From Auricularia sp. M13 (lineage: Eukaryota; Basidiomycota; Agaricomycetes; Auriculariales; Auriculariaceae): a stretch of DNA of 64,000 nucleotides. The position numbers were made by a program, and so were the translations under genes. Each line of letters starts with the position of its first letter. The stretch's first letter is position 1. Below, in pieces: positions 33,319 to 43,483 of the stretch. Location of the stretch: positions 930,001 through 994,000 of the forward strand of contig CM073203.1 in NCBI GenBank assembly GCA_037042915.1, given 5' to 3'. The notes beneath the pieces were generated by a model. That model saw nothing but the letters and a program-made list of their open reading frames with translations. It searched no databases and was not told the origin of the DNA.

Positions 33319-36300
33319 CTATCTGAGATTTGGGGTTGTGTTGGTCTGGTTCTGCGCACTGAGCGCACGATTCATGATGAAGAGCGAGCGTACATCCATC
33401 CTGGGCAGTGTTTCTGTGCACAGCGCAGGTGTCCGGGGCATAGACAGGGCGGGCATCGTGACATCACCAGTCCGAAGGAGTCTGTTGAATGCTGAAAGTA
33501 ACCTGTCCTTCGGCGCTACGAGTGGGTCGCCGTCTACAGCAATCTTCTCCCCTAGCCGTTGTACCCGAGCCTCGTCGAACTTGGATAAGTGCAGCACCTT
33601 GGCCGTCAGCGCGTACGCAGCCGGCGCGTCGACGGCGATGTCGTCCAGGAACTCTATCGTGCCCGCAAAACCCTTCTCCAAGATGTGCGCGTTCAGCTTG
33701 CCCTTCTCGAGGACACGGGCGAACAGGCTGCCCGCAAGAGTCGCCTCTGCGTCCTTGCCCTCGAGCGCCTTGCTGAATACTGCGTCGACCAACCTGTACC
33801 GCTGATCCTCGGGGAGCGACTCGAAGTACTGCTCGCTCTCGTCCAGCTTCCTGATCGCAAAGAACTCCTTGGTGTCCTCCTCGATCTGCTTCTTGATCTG
33901 GGCCTCGGACAGCTCCGAGGTCGCCGTCGCCTTGGGCATCACGCTGACCCCATGCGGCGGCTTTAAGCGTGGCAGCATCTCGAGCTCCTTGCGTCGACCG
34001 CCGTCGCTCATGCCAGACTGGCTAAAGTCGACGCCAGGCTTGCGACTCCGCGAAATGCTGGGCGTGTTGGTGATATCCTCGCCCGAGTTTTGCGTGAGCG
34101 CAGCGAATGGATTCATGCTCGTCGGGCGTAACAGGGCCGCAGTGTGCTCGCGCTCGTCCGCGCCGACCTTTTTGCCGGCAAACACAGACGACCGGCGCGC
34201 GGACTCCTTTGCTGCCTGTCCACTACTTAGTAAAATGCTGAAAGAAGTTCTACTATGCCACAAACCTGGTCGTGCACAGCAAACAACGTCGACGAGGCCG
34301 TGGTGGCCTTACGAGGGATCCACTTGCGCTCGCGAAGTTCAATGACATCCTACAGGGCCATCAGAGGAGCCCACGGAAATCAAATAAACCCAGAAACGAG
34401 CCTGAAGCAGGGACCTCAATCGAGAATCGATATCCGGGCTGTCCAAAAGGTCGCGCATGCGCTTGAAGTAAATGTCCATATGCGACCGCGCCTTGGTCGT
34501 ATCGAGCGCTTGGCCGACCGTCGACAGCAGCTTGCAGATGGACTCGATCTCCTCCTCGCCAGGGTTGTCGATATTACTGGTTAGCTTCTTGATGCACTCG
34601 TGCATAATGCGCTCCGTCAGCAACTGCAGCTTAAACAGCTCGCCGAGGAAGCGGACGAGACCGAGCCCACGGCGCCTGGCTTTCTGCGCGGCATAGTACT
34701 CATCCGAGTACATCTCCTCATCCGCCCGCGCCGTGTCGTTGCTCTTCTTCTTCGCCGCATCGTCCCCGGCCTTGGCCTTCGCCGCGGCGGCAGTCTGCGC
34801 CTGCACGCTCCACCCGCGCTCGAAGTCCTCCTGGCACCGGTTGAGCAGGTATTTGCGGAACAGCAAGCCGCCCTTGACGGGGTTGCCCTCGCGGTTGCGG
34901 ATGCCCTCGTCCATGACGCCGTCCGAGATCTGCTCCATCATCTTCCGACACAGGCGCGCGTATAAAAACGAGCGTGACTCGTCGCTGGTTGCAGTCTCGA
35001 AAATAATACGGACGACGGCGGCGAGAGTTCTGGCATCCCTTTCATCCTCGGACTCGTTCGCCCACTCGATGATGAAGTCAGAGATCAAGTTAAAGTTCTT
35101 GCCCGTGAGAGCGCCAATGACTCGCTTGATCTGCGCGGCATCTGCGCCGGCGATGCCGTCGTAGTCACTATTGCCGTCGTAATCGCTGGCGTCGATGTCG
35201 ACTTGTAGAGCTGCGATGCATGTCCAGGTATCTGCGTGATGCACAAAGACGCGCTGGAGCTGACTGGTAACCGCGCCGTATAGCGGCTCCCAAAATGGAC
35301 TGGATTTCGCGTCCTCGTACAGTGCAGCAATGAATCGATGCACAGGGAATTCTTTGCCGTCACAACGGCTTCCCCAGCGCATCAGATCGACCAGGACTGG
35401 ATCGAGCTCTTCCCACGATAGCTGCAGGAGAACAGCTTTTAGAGACCGCCGCACATCCACTTTGCTGTCCAATGCGGGAAGCGACACAGCGGCAGAAAGC
35501 TGACCGTCCAGTTGCTGAATGACCGGAGGTTCTTGGGTTGACGTTTCGCTGAATGCAGGAGACCGACCAAGAGCACGCCAGCGCGCGGCGACGTGCTCCC
35601 TGGCTATCTGACCCAGTCTTGATCTAACATCTCGGAAAATTGGGTCGGTCTTCCAGCCAGCCAACGCGGTCGGCAGAGGTTCAGAAACGTCCTTCCAGCC
35701 CCGGCGCTGTAGATCCTCAAGCTTCTGAAAGACAGTCAGTCGCGGCGCTGAGCTAGATATGTGATTATCTGCACACCGTCAGCATTTGAAGAAGGGTCGC
35801 CGAAGTGCCTGGGTGCTCCTTCAACCCGGACAGTCTCGTGTAGAGCGCCGTCAGCAGTTCGCGGCTCTTAACCTGCTGCCAGAGTCGTCGACCCCGCCGC
35901 AGAAGGATGCGACACAGGCATGTCGCTTCGAGATCGAGGCCACCCCCCGTTGTGACGCAAAGAAGATCCATGTAGTCGTATAGTATGCGATCTGTCACAG
36001 CCTGCAAGCACCAAAGCTCGTCGACGAAAGCACAGAGCGTCACTCTACGCAGCGATGTGTCCATCACTGCTAACGGCGTTTCCTGACCGGTACCGATGCG
36101 TTTCCCGCGTTCCTCGCGCCAGGTATCGCGCATAACTTCGAGGACCTGGTAACGAACAAGTTGGCGACTGGTCAACGTATTTCCGACCGAGGTGCAAATG
36201 GCTGGGTCGCGAATGTAGGATGGCGTTGCCGACAGAAGCCCCGTACACACTGCGCCATGCAGGCGTGCAAGCCGCAGATAGTCTTCTCTGGTGGTTCGCT

Positions 36301-36580
36301 CAAGCAGCACGGTACGAATGCTGGAGATGACCTGGCGTAGCGTATCCGTAGGTCGGACATCCAGACTACGAGCCACGACGGCGACGAGCTCGTGAGCCTT
36401 ACGGCCAACGTCAGACGGGGCATGCAATCCATTCAGGACGGCCCTCAGACCGGTTTCGTACGACGGAACAGACGCGTCGAATGCGCTTGAGCTCGAGCTC
36501 TCGAGCTTTCTGAAATGCAAGTCAGTGTTCCAATACGATGGCGCATTAGTACGGGGTCGTACGGACCCGGTAGTGGCCAT
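33319..36580 (-). CDS. eIF4G-like translation factor (MIF4G + MA3 domains)
   Basis: Exons 35777..36580, 34402..35724, 34266..34349 and 33319..34215, all phase 0, 1,035 aa, start ATG 36580. MIF4G domain from about residue 440: QIKRVIGALTGKNFNLISDF, IIFETATSDESRSFLYARLCRKMMEQ, GLLFRKYLLNRCQEDFERGW, RRGLGLVRFLGELFKLQLLTERIM, then SLLQ + DVIELRERKWIPR. The MA3 domain follows near residues 820-960 (QIKKQIEEDTKEFF, RYRLVDAVFSKALEG, LLSAFNRLL). The roughly 420 N-terminal residues are helical and unlike the usual eIF4G N-terminus; I see no clear eIF4E-binding motif. Family role: scaffold for eIF4A/eIF3 in translation initiation. It may be a divergent paralogue. Intron 34350-34401 appears to be GC-AG. 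Flanked by a MITE and repeats. Confidence 0.85.
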
Positions 36581-37834
36581 TTCGCAAAGCAGCGTATGAC
36601 CAGGAAGGAAAGCCAGTGACCAAACAGAACCTCATGGCAGGGTCGAGGCTGGGAACATTGCAGCCGACCTCAACTCCCCTGCCCGCAGCTAAGCTGACTG
36701 CCTTCTTGCCATTCACCATTCAAATCCCGCGGCTTAATCAAGGCCGACTCCAGAATATACGCTGGTGACGTAGGGCGCGCAATTGCTAGCGGCACACGAT
36801 CGTCCGGACTCCACATGACTGCAGAGTTACGGGCAAAGCATGCCGTACCATTGCAGTATAGAATAAATCGAAACAAAACCTTTGAAGGCCCACCAGAAGC
36901 CAATTATTTTACGTCGACTGCAGCGGGTGTCGTTGAGCTAGTGCCGATGAATCGGACTCGGATGGAGCAACAAGGTCGTGGTCAAGTTCGTGCAACGCGC
37001 TTGAAACTCCGACGTCGTTCGTTCCTTTTCCTAAAACAAGGCATACCTCCGCGATGCTCCGGTCCCATTTGCCCTCCCCAGTCACCCCTTCCTTAGGCAA
37101 ACTCATGATCCATTTAGCTCAACGCTACGGCATGCAAGGAAGATCTTCCTGCCTTCCAATCTTCTTACTCCCCACAGTGCATGGTCAACACGAATCCTTC
37201 TTCTGAGGTACTTAATGCTGCGAGAGAGCCTGGCTCCTCTACCGCTCTGTCTATCCCCGCAAATACAAAAGAGCGGCGAGTGTCACGGTCGCACTTTACA
37301 CTACGGCAACGGCAGTGAACGACTACCTCTGATTTAGCAAGCAGAACGGTGCAATGCATCTGCATTCTTCTTGCAAACCGTGACACTGGGTGCTTGCGCT
37401 AAAGTTTCGCTCACGCGGATTGAAATGTCGGAGCCAGCGCCCCTTAAGTCCTGGTGGCGCCGTATAGCACTGCTCTGCTGAGATTCTAACCAAAGGAGTC
37501 GAGATACGGCACGTGAGGCCCATTGACTGACGCATAATGCCAGCACAAAACCCAAGAAATAGCGCAGGCACTTGACATGACCAGACGCAGAGGCAAACCG
37601 ACAAACACAGACCCACTAACTTGAGACAGCGGCAGCCACAGTCGTGGATGATTCGGCATGGCCAGGCCCATCGAATACACAACACGCAGCCAGTAACAAA
37701 AGGCAGGCAGCAGGGCAGAAACCTCCGGCTTAAGTACCTTTAACAAAAATGACGTCACAGACCGTCGTCATACGCAGCGCCGACAGCAAGAGAATGGCCC
37801 AAATGGCCAATCAAGTAAAATTTACCTGCTCAGA
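36581..37834. other. Intergenic, 1.25 kb
   Basis: Upstream region of the eIF4G-like gene, then sequence with no supported gene. The small open frames lack ATG starts or conserved content. Confidence 0.4.
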
Positions 37835-37843
37835 TGTCAAAAT

Positions 37844-37917
37844 TAGATTCGGAACCAAACCCTCCGGCGACTCTGCGAGGGCGCTCGGCCGCGGCCGAGC
37901 GGGCTTTGTTGAGTCTA
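37844..37917. mobile_element. 74-bp miniature derivative of the 7.1 kb element
   Basis: Begins tagattcggaacc (25 nt identical to the inverted right end, 32229-32253) and finishes ...ttgttgagtcta (47 nt identical to the inverted left end, 25181-25227), with only two extra bases between. Perfect 9-bp direct repeats tgtcaaaat flank it at 37835-37843 and 37918-37926. This is either an extreme internal deletion or an end-to-end fusion that was itself inserted. Confidence 0.85.
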
Positions 37918-37926
37918 TGTCAAAAT

Positions 37927-38491
37927 CAACAGCGAGGATGCGGACAAAGCGGCAATGATGCGGACTTGACAGTGATGTCACGGTAATGACGCGGAGCTGT
38001 GAGGCATAACTCCAGCGTCATAACGGTAAATCCGACCTTCTGCGTGAGCTCTCCCGCGTCAGGGGAAATACGTCATTGCGCAGGAAAAGGGCGAGCAGAA
38101 AAGCAAGTCATAAAGCCTGGGTTTTTCAGCGTCATCGCTATGACACGGGCAAAGCTGCAGGTATAAAAGCCAGAGGAGCGTGATGCGATTTCCCCGTCTC
38201 TAAAGAGATTGCATCCGGTTTTGACAGCTAAGGCAAGTTTTGGTAACTATACGATAATATACTCACAACGCTGGGTATTCCCTTTGCCCTGCGCTAGGCG
38301 GGCGCTTTCACGGCTTTATGCGTTAGATTTATTCTCGTCAGAATGGCAACGCCTTCTTGGACGAATCGCACGCTTTAGGCTCTGGAAAGTGGGAACATGC
38401 TCCTTTTGGCGTGCAGTATCATTACTCGACCCCGAATATGAATTCCTATCTCATCCAATCCAAAATCCCATTACGTAGATCTATGCGTACC
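37927..38491. other. Intergenic with TGACG/CGTCA-rich stretch
   Basis: Many ATGACG/CGTCAT-type words between about 37745 and 38150, on both sides of the miniature element. A TATA-like gtataaaagcc lies at 38160 with no ATG-started gene downstream. The 3' UTR of threonine deaminase is at the right edge. Confidence 0.4.
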
Positions 38492-40542
38492 CTATTGCTC
38501 GACGCCTCTAAGATAGCGCAGATACACCTCATTTTCAGTTTCCTCGACGTAAGGATACCCAAGCTGCGACAGGAAGCCCTCGAACTCCTGCGTCGCGCCG
38601 GCGGGGACTTGGATGCCGGCAAGCACCTTGCCCAGGTCTGAAAGCTGTCAACCACAGCACAATGTGCAGTGAGAATAGATGTTTGCATACCTGCACCGTG
38701 ATTCCTGTAGTGGAACAAGGAGATGTTCCAGGTTGCAGGGAGCGTCTGCAAGAATTTGCGGAGTGCTCCTGGTCGCTCGGGGAACTCTGCGAGGTGAAGT
38801 AAGCGCTCATTAACATGAAGGCAGATAGAACCTCGATAAGCCACGCACCGAATCGAAAGACGCGCTCATCCGGGACGCGCTGTCGTCCGCCTACGAGGTA
38901 TCGCGCATGGCTCTTGGCCATTTCGTTGTCGCTAATATCGATAGCGCGCATGCCGAGGGCCGCGAGCTTCTCAATCAGCCCGCGCACCTCGTCGACACGG
39001 TTTGCGCTTTCGGTGATGAACGACATGTAGATGTGCGCGCGCGCTGGGCCCTCGTAGCGGTACGCGAACTCGGTGACCGCGCGGGGGAAGATAGTGTTGT
39101 GCAGCGCGACGAAGCTGCGCGGCGGCGCGTGAGGGCGAGCGTTAACGGGCAGACGGGGACGGCAGACCTGCCAGGCCGCTCGGGGATCTCCACGCTCAGG
39201 AGCGTCTCGCGCCCTTCACCCAGCTCGGCGCGCTCGGCGACGAAACGGAGGCGACCGAAGTTCATGTTGGCCCCGCTGACGACCGCGACGAAGGTCTTGT
39301 TGGCGCCAACCAGACCATTGTTGATGATGTAGCTCTTCAGGCCGGCAAGGGCGAGCGCGCCGGCGGGCTCAGTTATCGAACGCGTTTCTGAAGTGGGTCA
39401 GCTTGCCAGTTTGCGTTCGCAAGAATAATTATACCCTCGAAAATATCGCGGATGGCAGCGCAAATCTCGTCGTTGTTGGTCTTGACGATGCCGTCAATGA
39501 GTTCCTTGCATATCCGGAACGGCTCCTCGCCCACGATCTTGACCGCGGTGCCGTCGCTGAACGGACCAACCTCCGACAGCGTTACGCGCTCGCCCTTCTC
39601 TAAGCTGCGCGCCATGGCATCGCCGTCTACGGTTTCCACGCCCATAACACGCGTCATGGGCGCACCGATACGCTTGACGTACTCCGCGATGCCGCTAACC
39701 AGGCCACCGCCGCCCACAGCAGCGAATATCGCGTCGATGTCGTCGCGCGACTGGCGTAGTATTTCCAACCCGACCGTTCCCTGACCCGCAATGACGAGCG
39801 GGTCGTCGTATGGCGGGACGAACACGAGGCCATGCGTGCGCGCTAACCGCGCGCATTCTGCTTTCGCTTCGTCAAAGTCGTCGCCGTGCAGCACGACTTT
39901 GGCACCGAGCCTGGCGACGTTGCGAATTTTTATTTCCGGCGTGCCTTTGGGCATGACGATCGTGCACGGAATTTTGAGCTGCTTTCCGGACAACGCGACG
40001 CCCTGCGCGTGGTTCCCTACGCGTATCTCAGCTCAAAATATTCAAAGACTAGAGAACAGGCTGAATGCACCGGCGCTGCAAGTGACCACGCCTTTCCAGC
40101 GCTCGTCGTCGCTGAGGCTGGCCATGAAATTGTACGCGCCACGAATTTTGAAGCTGAAGACGTCCTGCAGGTCCTCGCGCTTGAGAAATATCTTGTTCCC
40201 AAGCCTGGCGCTCAGGTTGGGCGCGGCGACCAGCGGCGTCTCGCGCACGACATCGTAGACCTTGGCGGTGAGAATAAGCCGCAAGTAGTCCGGCGCGCCA
40301 TTGGGCAAGATGTGGTGCGGCGACAGGCGCGAGTAGGCACCGTTCGGCGCGCTCAGTGGCCGCGGCGCGTCGGACGAGTACTCGAGCGTTGTCGCGGTGG
40401 CCATCGGGGTGGCCGGCGGTCGAGTCACAGACTCGTCTAACGGAGTGGCGCCAAAGAAGTAGCGGCGATAGCGGCGGAGTTTCGCGATGGAGATGCGCGC
40501 CGCCGTCAGCTCAGCGTCTTGCTGCTGCTGGACCATAACCAT
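38492..40542 (-). CDS. ILV1: Threonine deaminase (threonine ammonia-lyase), biosynthetic
   Basis: Start ATG 40542, stop at 38492; introns near 40025-40075, 39370-39415 and 39120-39165, with further short ones in the C-terminal half. The catalytic PLP domain shows [41 protein letters not shown] (Schiff-base Lys in FSFK), [42 protein letters not shown] and [15 protein letters not shown]. Two C-terminal ACT-like units follow ([11 protein letters not shown] and [17 protein letters not shown]), as in feedback-regulated Ilv1. It converts threonine to 2-oxobutanoate plus ammonia, the first committed step of isoleucine synthesis, in mitochondria. The Arg-rich N-terminus ([10 protein letters not shown]) is compatible with import. 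Confidence 0.95.
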
Positions 40543-41526
40543 CGTGGAGAGCTCTACCCACCTCGCATACTGGGAGAGGACATCTTATACGTTATGGTGC
40601 GGGATTGAACGGCAGGTGAGAACGCCATGTGATGCGGAACAGGCCGCAACTGCGTTCGACACCGTGGATGAGCCAATGCAACTTGCGAGGTCCTCACGAG
40701 ACAGCTCTCACTTACATAGTTTTCATGGATACGCCTATATGCATTAGACGCGTTGATCAAAAAGAGAAGAGGGCCAGTCTTCCATGGTTCAAGTGTTACG
40801 AGAGGGCTGCACGTGCCTGTGCAAGATCCGTACACCTGAAGGGGTAGGTTTGCCAACCTGTGGATCCAAGCATCGTGGATTGCTTTCCCTATTCCTGGTA
40901 CCGTATCCCCAGCTGAAATATTGGATTACAGGCGATCCTCGGGCAGATTTATCGACACGAAGAGTGCTCCGGCGAGTCTCACGTCGTGACTCGGATATTC
41001 GCTACTTTCTTTACGTTGCATCATAGGCGGCCGGTCCGGAAATCCATTCTGCTCTAGAGTCCGGGTGGCTGAGACACTGAAACGCCACATCAAAGACGGT
41101 CAGTGCACGTGGTGCATGTGAGAGAGGGGGTATCCATCTCAAGTTGACCGTGCTTTCTCGTAAATAGGATCGCGGAAGAGACCTTGCTATCCAAACGGAC
41201 CATTAAGCATTCCATACCATGTCCTCGTGCTCACCCCTCGCGACGCGAAGCCATTTACCCTCCGGAATCCCGGTCACTGTCGTCAAAAGGTGCCAGTTGA
41301 GAGCCGTTCATCGAACTCGGGACAAACGACTATCCGATGTCAGTTTTGCCTTCAACCAGCCCCACGCGTTGGTTCTGTGATGGCAGAGAGGGAACAATGC
41401 CGAAAGTGGAAGCGCGAATACTATACATGAGCATGGAATAGTTCAATCTCCGGATAGCAGCAGCATAATCGTCCACGAAGGGGCAGAGCCGAAGTCAGCG
41501 CATAGTATGCCAGCCCTGAAAGAACC
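40543..41526. other. Intergenic, about 1 kb
   Basis: Upstream region of ILV1 (which reads away to the left) and 3' side of the F-box gene. No supported gene or repeat. Confidence 0.4.
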
Positions 41527-43167
41527 TCAAGCATCCCACAATCCCAGTTCCCGAGCTTCCTTAGAGTCAGTAGCTGTAAATTCACGATAGTCGAGGCTCG
41601 AGAAGACGAGCGGAACGAGCTCCGGCGGGCTATGAGGAGCCTCCAGCGGCGCGAATTTGACGCCCACAAGAGTCAGGCTCGCACGCTCTTCGAGGGCACG
41701 AGAGTCCTGCCCTAGAGCCTGACCAAGAAGCAAGGCCTGCAGAGGAAGGATCTCCATGGCTTCGTCCAACGCAAAGACTGTCACGTTCTCCAAGGCGGTG
41801 CACGGTATACCGCGGTTCGCACCGGCAGAAATTATTTCGGAGTCAAGCACGTCTGGGTCCAGCTCGTAATCCGTGTCCGAGTCAGAGTCGGGATCGTCGA
41901 CCAGGGGTGCAGCGGGCATGATGACCCCGCGCACCCACGACTCCGTCGGAAGGTCGATCCAGAGCCTACGCAGAGCAGGTAGCGGGCAGTTGAAGCGCAG
42001 CAGGTCGCTGATGAACTCGTTCTCCAGCCGGATATAAGTAAACCGCGCGGCGAGGATGCGCAGATCGTTCAGAGGTGTTCCATCGGCACGGTCCCAGTAC
42101 GCAAATTCGTACTTGCGGACGCGCCCGCTGCCGTCCTCCGGGGCGATAGTTACGAGCGTGGCATCGTCGTTCCCGCCGCCGTTGTCCTTGACGTGCAGTC
42201 TTAGAGGCCCAGGAATAGCTTCCCAGACTGACTCTCTCCAGTCCGGTGAGTCGCTGTATTGCCGTACGAAAGGGATCGTGTGCACAGCCAGCATGGATTC
42301 TATCGTCGTAAAGAGAGTGGAATTCGGGTCGTCCTGATCATAGACTGTGAGCCGTTTAAGCGCAAGTCCACGAAAGTCGATGCGCGGCTCCGAGTCGTCA
42401 TCACCTGGCAGGAATCCGATTTTGAGATTGGTGAGCGAAGGGAAGTGCGCGGCGAGCCGTATCGGCGGAGTCGGGCGATTGTACACGAGTATAGCGCGAC
42501 GAACGCCGGAAAAGGCTGAAATGGGCTGCTCGCTCGGGACAACATAATGAAGGTCGATGTCGGACAGTTTCGGTGCGGCACCTGCGAATAGTCTCGCAGG
42601 CACAGGTGACGCGTAGGGCCTCCTTTTGTCCATTAATCCTCTCCAGATAGACAGTTGTCTCAAATGAGGAGCCGGGGAGCTGAGGAAGGGGTATAACTTG
42701 GCGCGAAAGACGTCTGGGGCTGTGATGCTGAGGCCCACCAGCAACGGCAAAGCTCTTTGAACCGCAGCGAACACGTCCTCAATCAGAGGGTGAAGCTCAT
42801 CGTATGTATGCTGTGCTCTGCCGACGCGGTCACAAACGTTGCAATGGAGAGTAAGATCGATGCGCAGGTCGTGCTGCAGGGCGTGTGTTGTCAAATCAGA
42901 GAGCGCCTTTAGACGTCGCGAGCAGTGGTCCAGGTCAATGAACGTGATGTAGACGGTCTTTTGTATGGCGAGTCCACCACCATGGTATGCGGCAAGCTTG
43001 AATGTGCGACATGTGGCGGAAAGCCGTCTGAGGTCCTCGATGTATAAGTACTTCATGGTTTCCACTACAATTTCGATGGGGAGCTGGGCAAGGCCGCTGG
43101 GCATACGGTTCACGGTTGCGCTAGCCGCGTCGGTTGCGCAAGAAGCACCGTGAACGTCAGATGTCAT
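41527..43167 (-). CDS. F-box-like domain protein
   Basis: Single uninterrupted frame, 546 aa from the first ATG (43167); a GTG-started extension of four codons is not a plausible eukaryotic start. The F-box-like motif is near residues 25-60: LAQLPIEIVVETMKYLYIED LRRLSATCRTF (L-P-x-E-I core). The remainder consists of leucine-containing degenerate repeats (PHLRQLSIWRGL, FPSLTNLKIGFL, LRRLWIDLP) and an acidic Asp/Ser stretch near 440. F-box proteins dock substrates to SCF ubiquitin ligases through Skp1. Basidiomycetes carry hundreds of such genes, mostly uncharacterised. The intronless structure is unusual among its neighbours. Confidence 0.8.
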   Translation of the reverse strand: MTSDVHGASCATDAASATVNRMPSGLAQLPIEIVVETMKYLYIEDLRRLSATCRTFKLAAYHGGGLAIQKTVYITFIDLDHCSRRLKALSDLTTHALQHDLRIDLTLHCNVCDRVGRAQHTYDELHPLIEDVFAAVQRALPLLVGLSITAPDVFRAKLYPFLSSPAPHLRQLSIWRGLMDKRRPYASPVPARLFAGAAPKLSDIDLHYVVPSEQPISAFSGVRRAILVYNRPTPPIRLAAHFPSLTNLKIGFLPGDDDSEPRIDFRGLALKRLTVYDQDDPNSTLFTTIESMLAVHTIPFVRQYSDSPDWRESVWEAIPGPLRLHVKDNGGGNDDATLVTIAPEDGSGRVRKYEFAYWDRADGTPLNDLRILAARFTYIRLENEFISDLLRFNCPLPALRRLWIDLPTESWVRGVIMPAAPLVDDPDSDSDTDYELDPDVLDSEIISAGANRGIPCTALENVTVFALDEAMEILPLQALLLGQALGQDSRALEERASLTLVGVKFAPLEAPHSPPELVPLVFSSLDYREFTATDSKEARELGLWDA

Positions 43168-43483
43168 CGTGGTGGACACAATGAAACTGGAAGAAGAGGT
43201 CTCGACCGGCTGCTGCCGGCCTGGGCTCGGCGCTCGCCTTCAAGTTGAGCACTGAGCGTACACTCTGAGTTCGAGGAAACGGCAATTAAATTCTGTTCAA
43301 TGTACTGAGCAGCACTCAGGCCCGCGTGACAATTGGTGCGCGATCGTGCGCAAAGATGGACAGGAATTTGCGCGGGTACCGGCGATAGCATGCCGCAAAC
43401 AGCGTGAATGTAGCTCAAGCGCAAGTCCGGATTTAAGCGGCATTGCCCTTGTCCTTCTCGTCCCGGATTTTCCACTCAGGGCA
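43168..43483. other. Divergent promoter region
   Basis: 316 bp between the F-box gene (-) and the aspartic protease gene (+). No TATA box recognised. Confidence 0.4.

Noticed and set aside
32180-37917. Element spanning from the right end at 32180 to the copy at 37844-37917
   Set aside because: Each has its own complete set of ends with separate 9-bp duplications, so they are two insertions and not one 5.7 kb element.
38160-38480. TATA-like box followed by an open frame
   Set aside because: The frame begins with TTG, has no conserved content and runs into the 3' end of ILV1.
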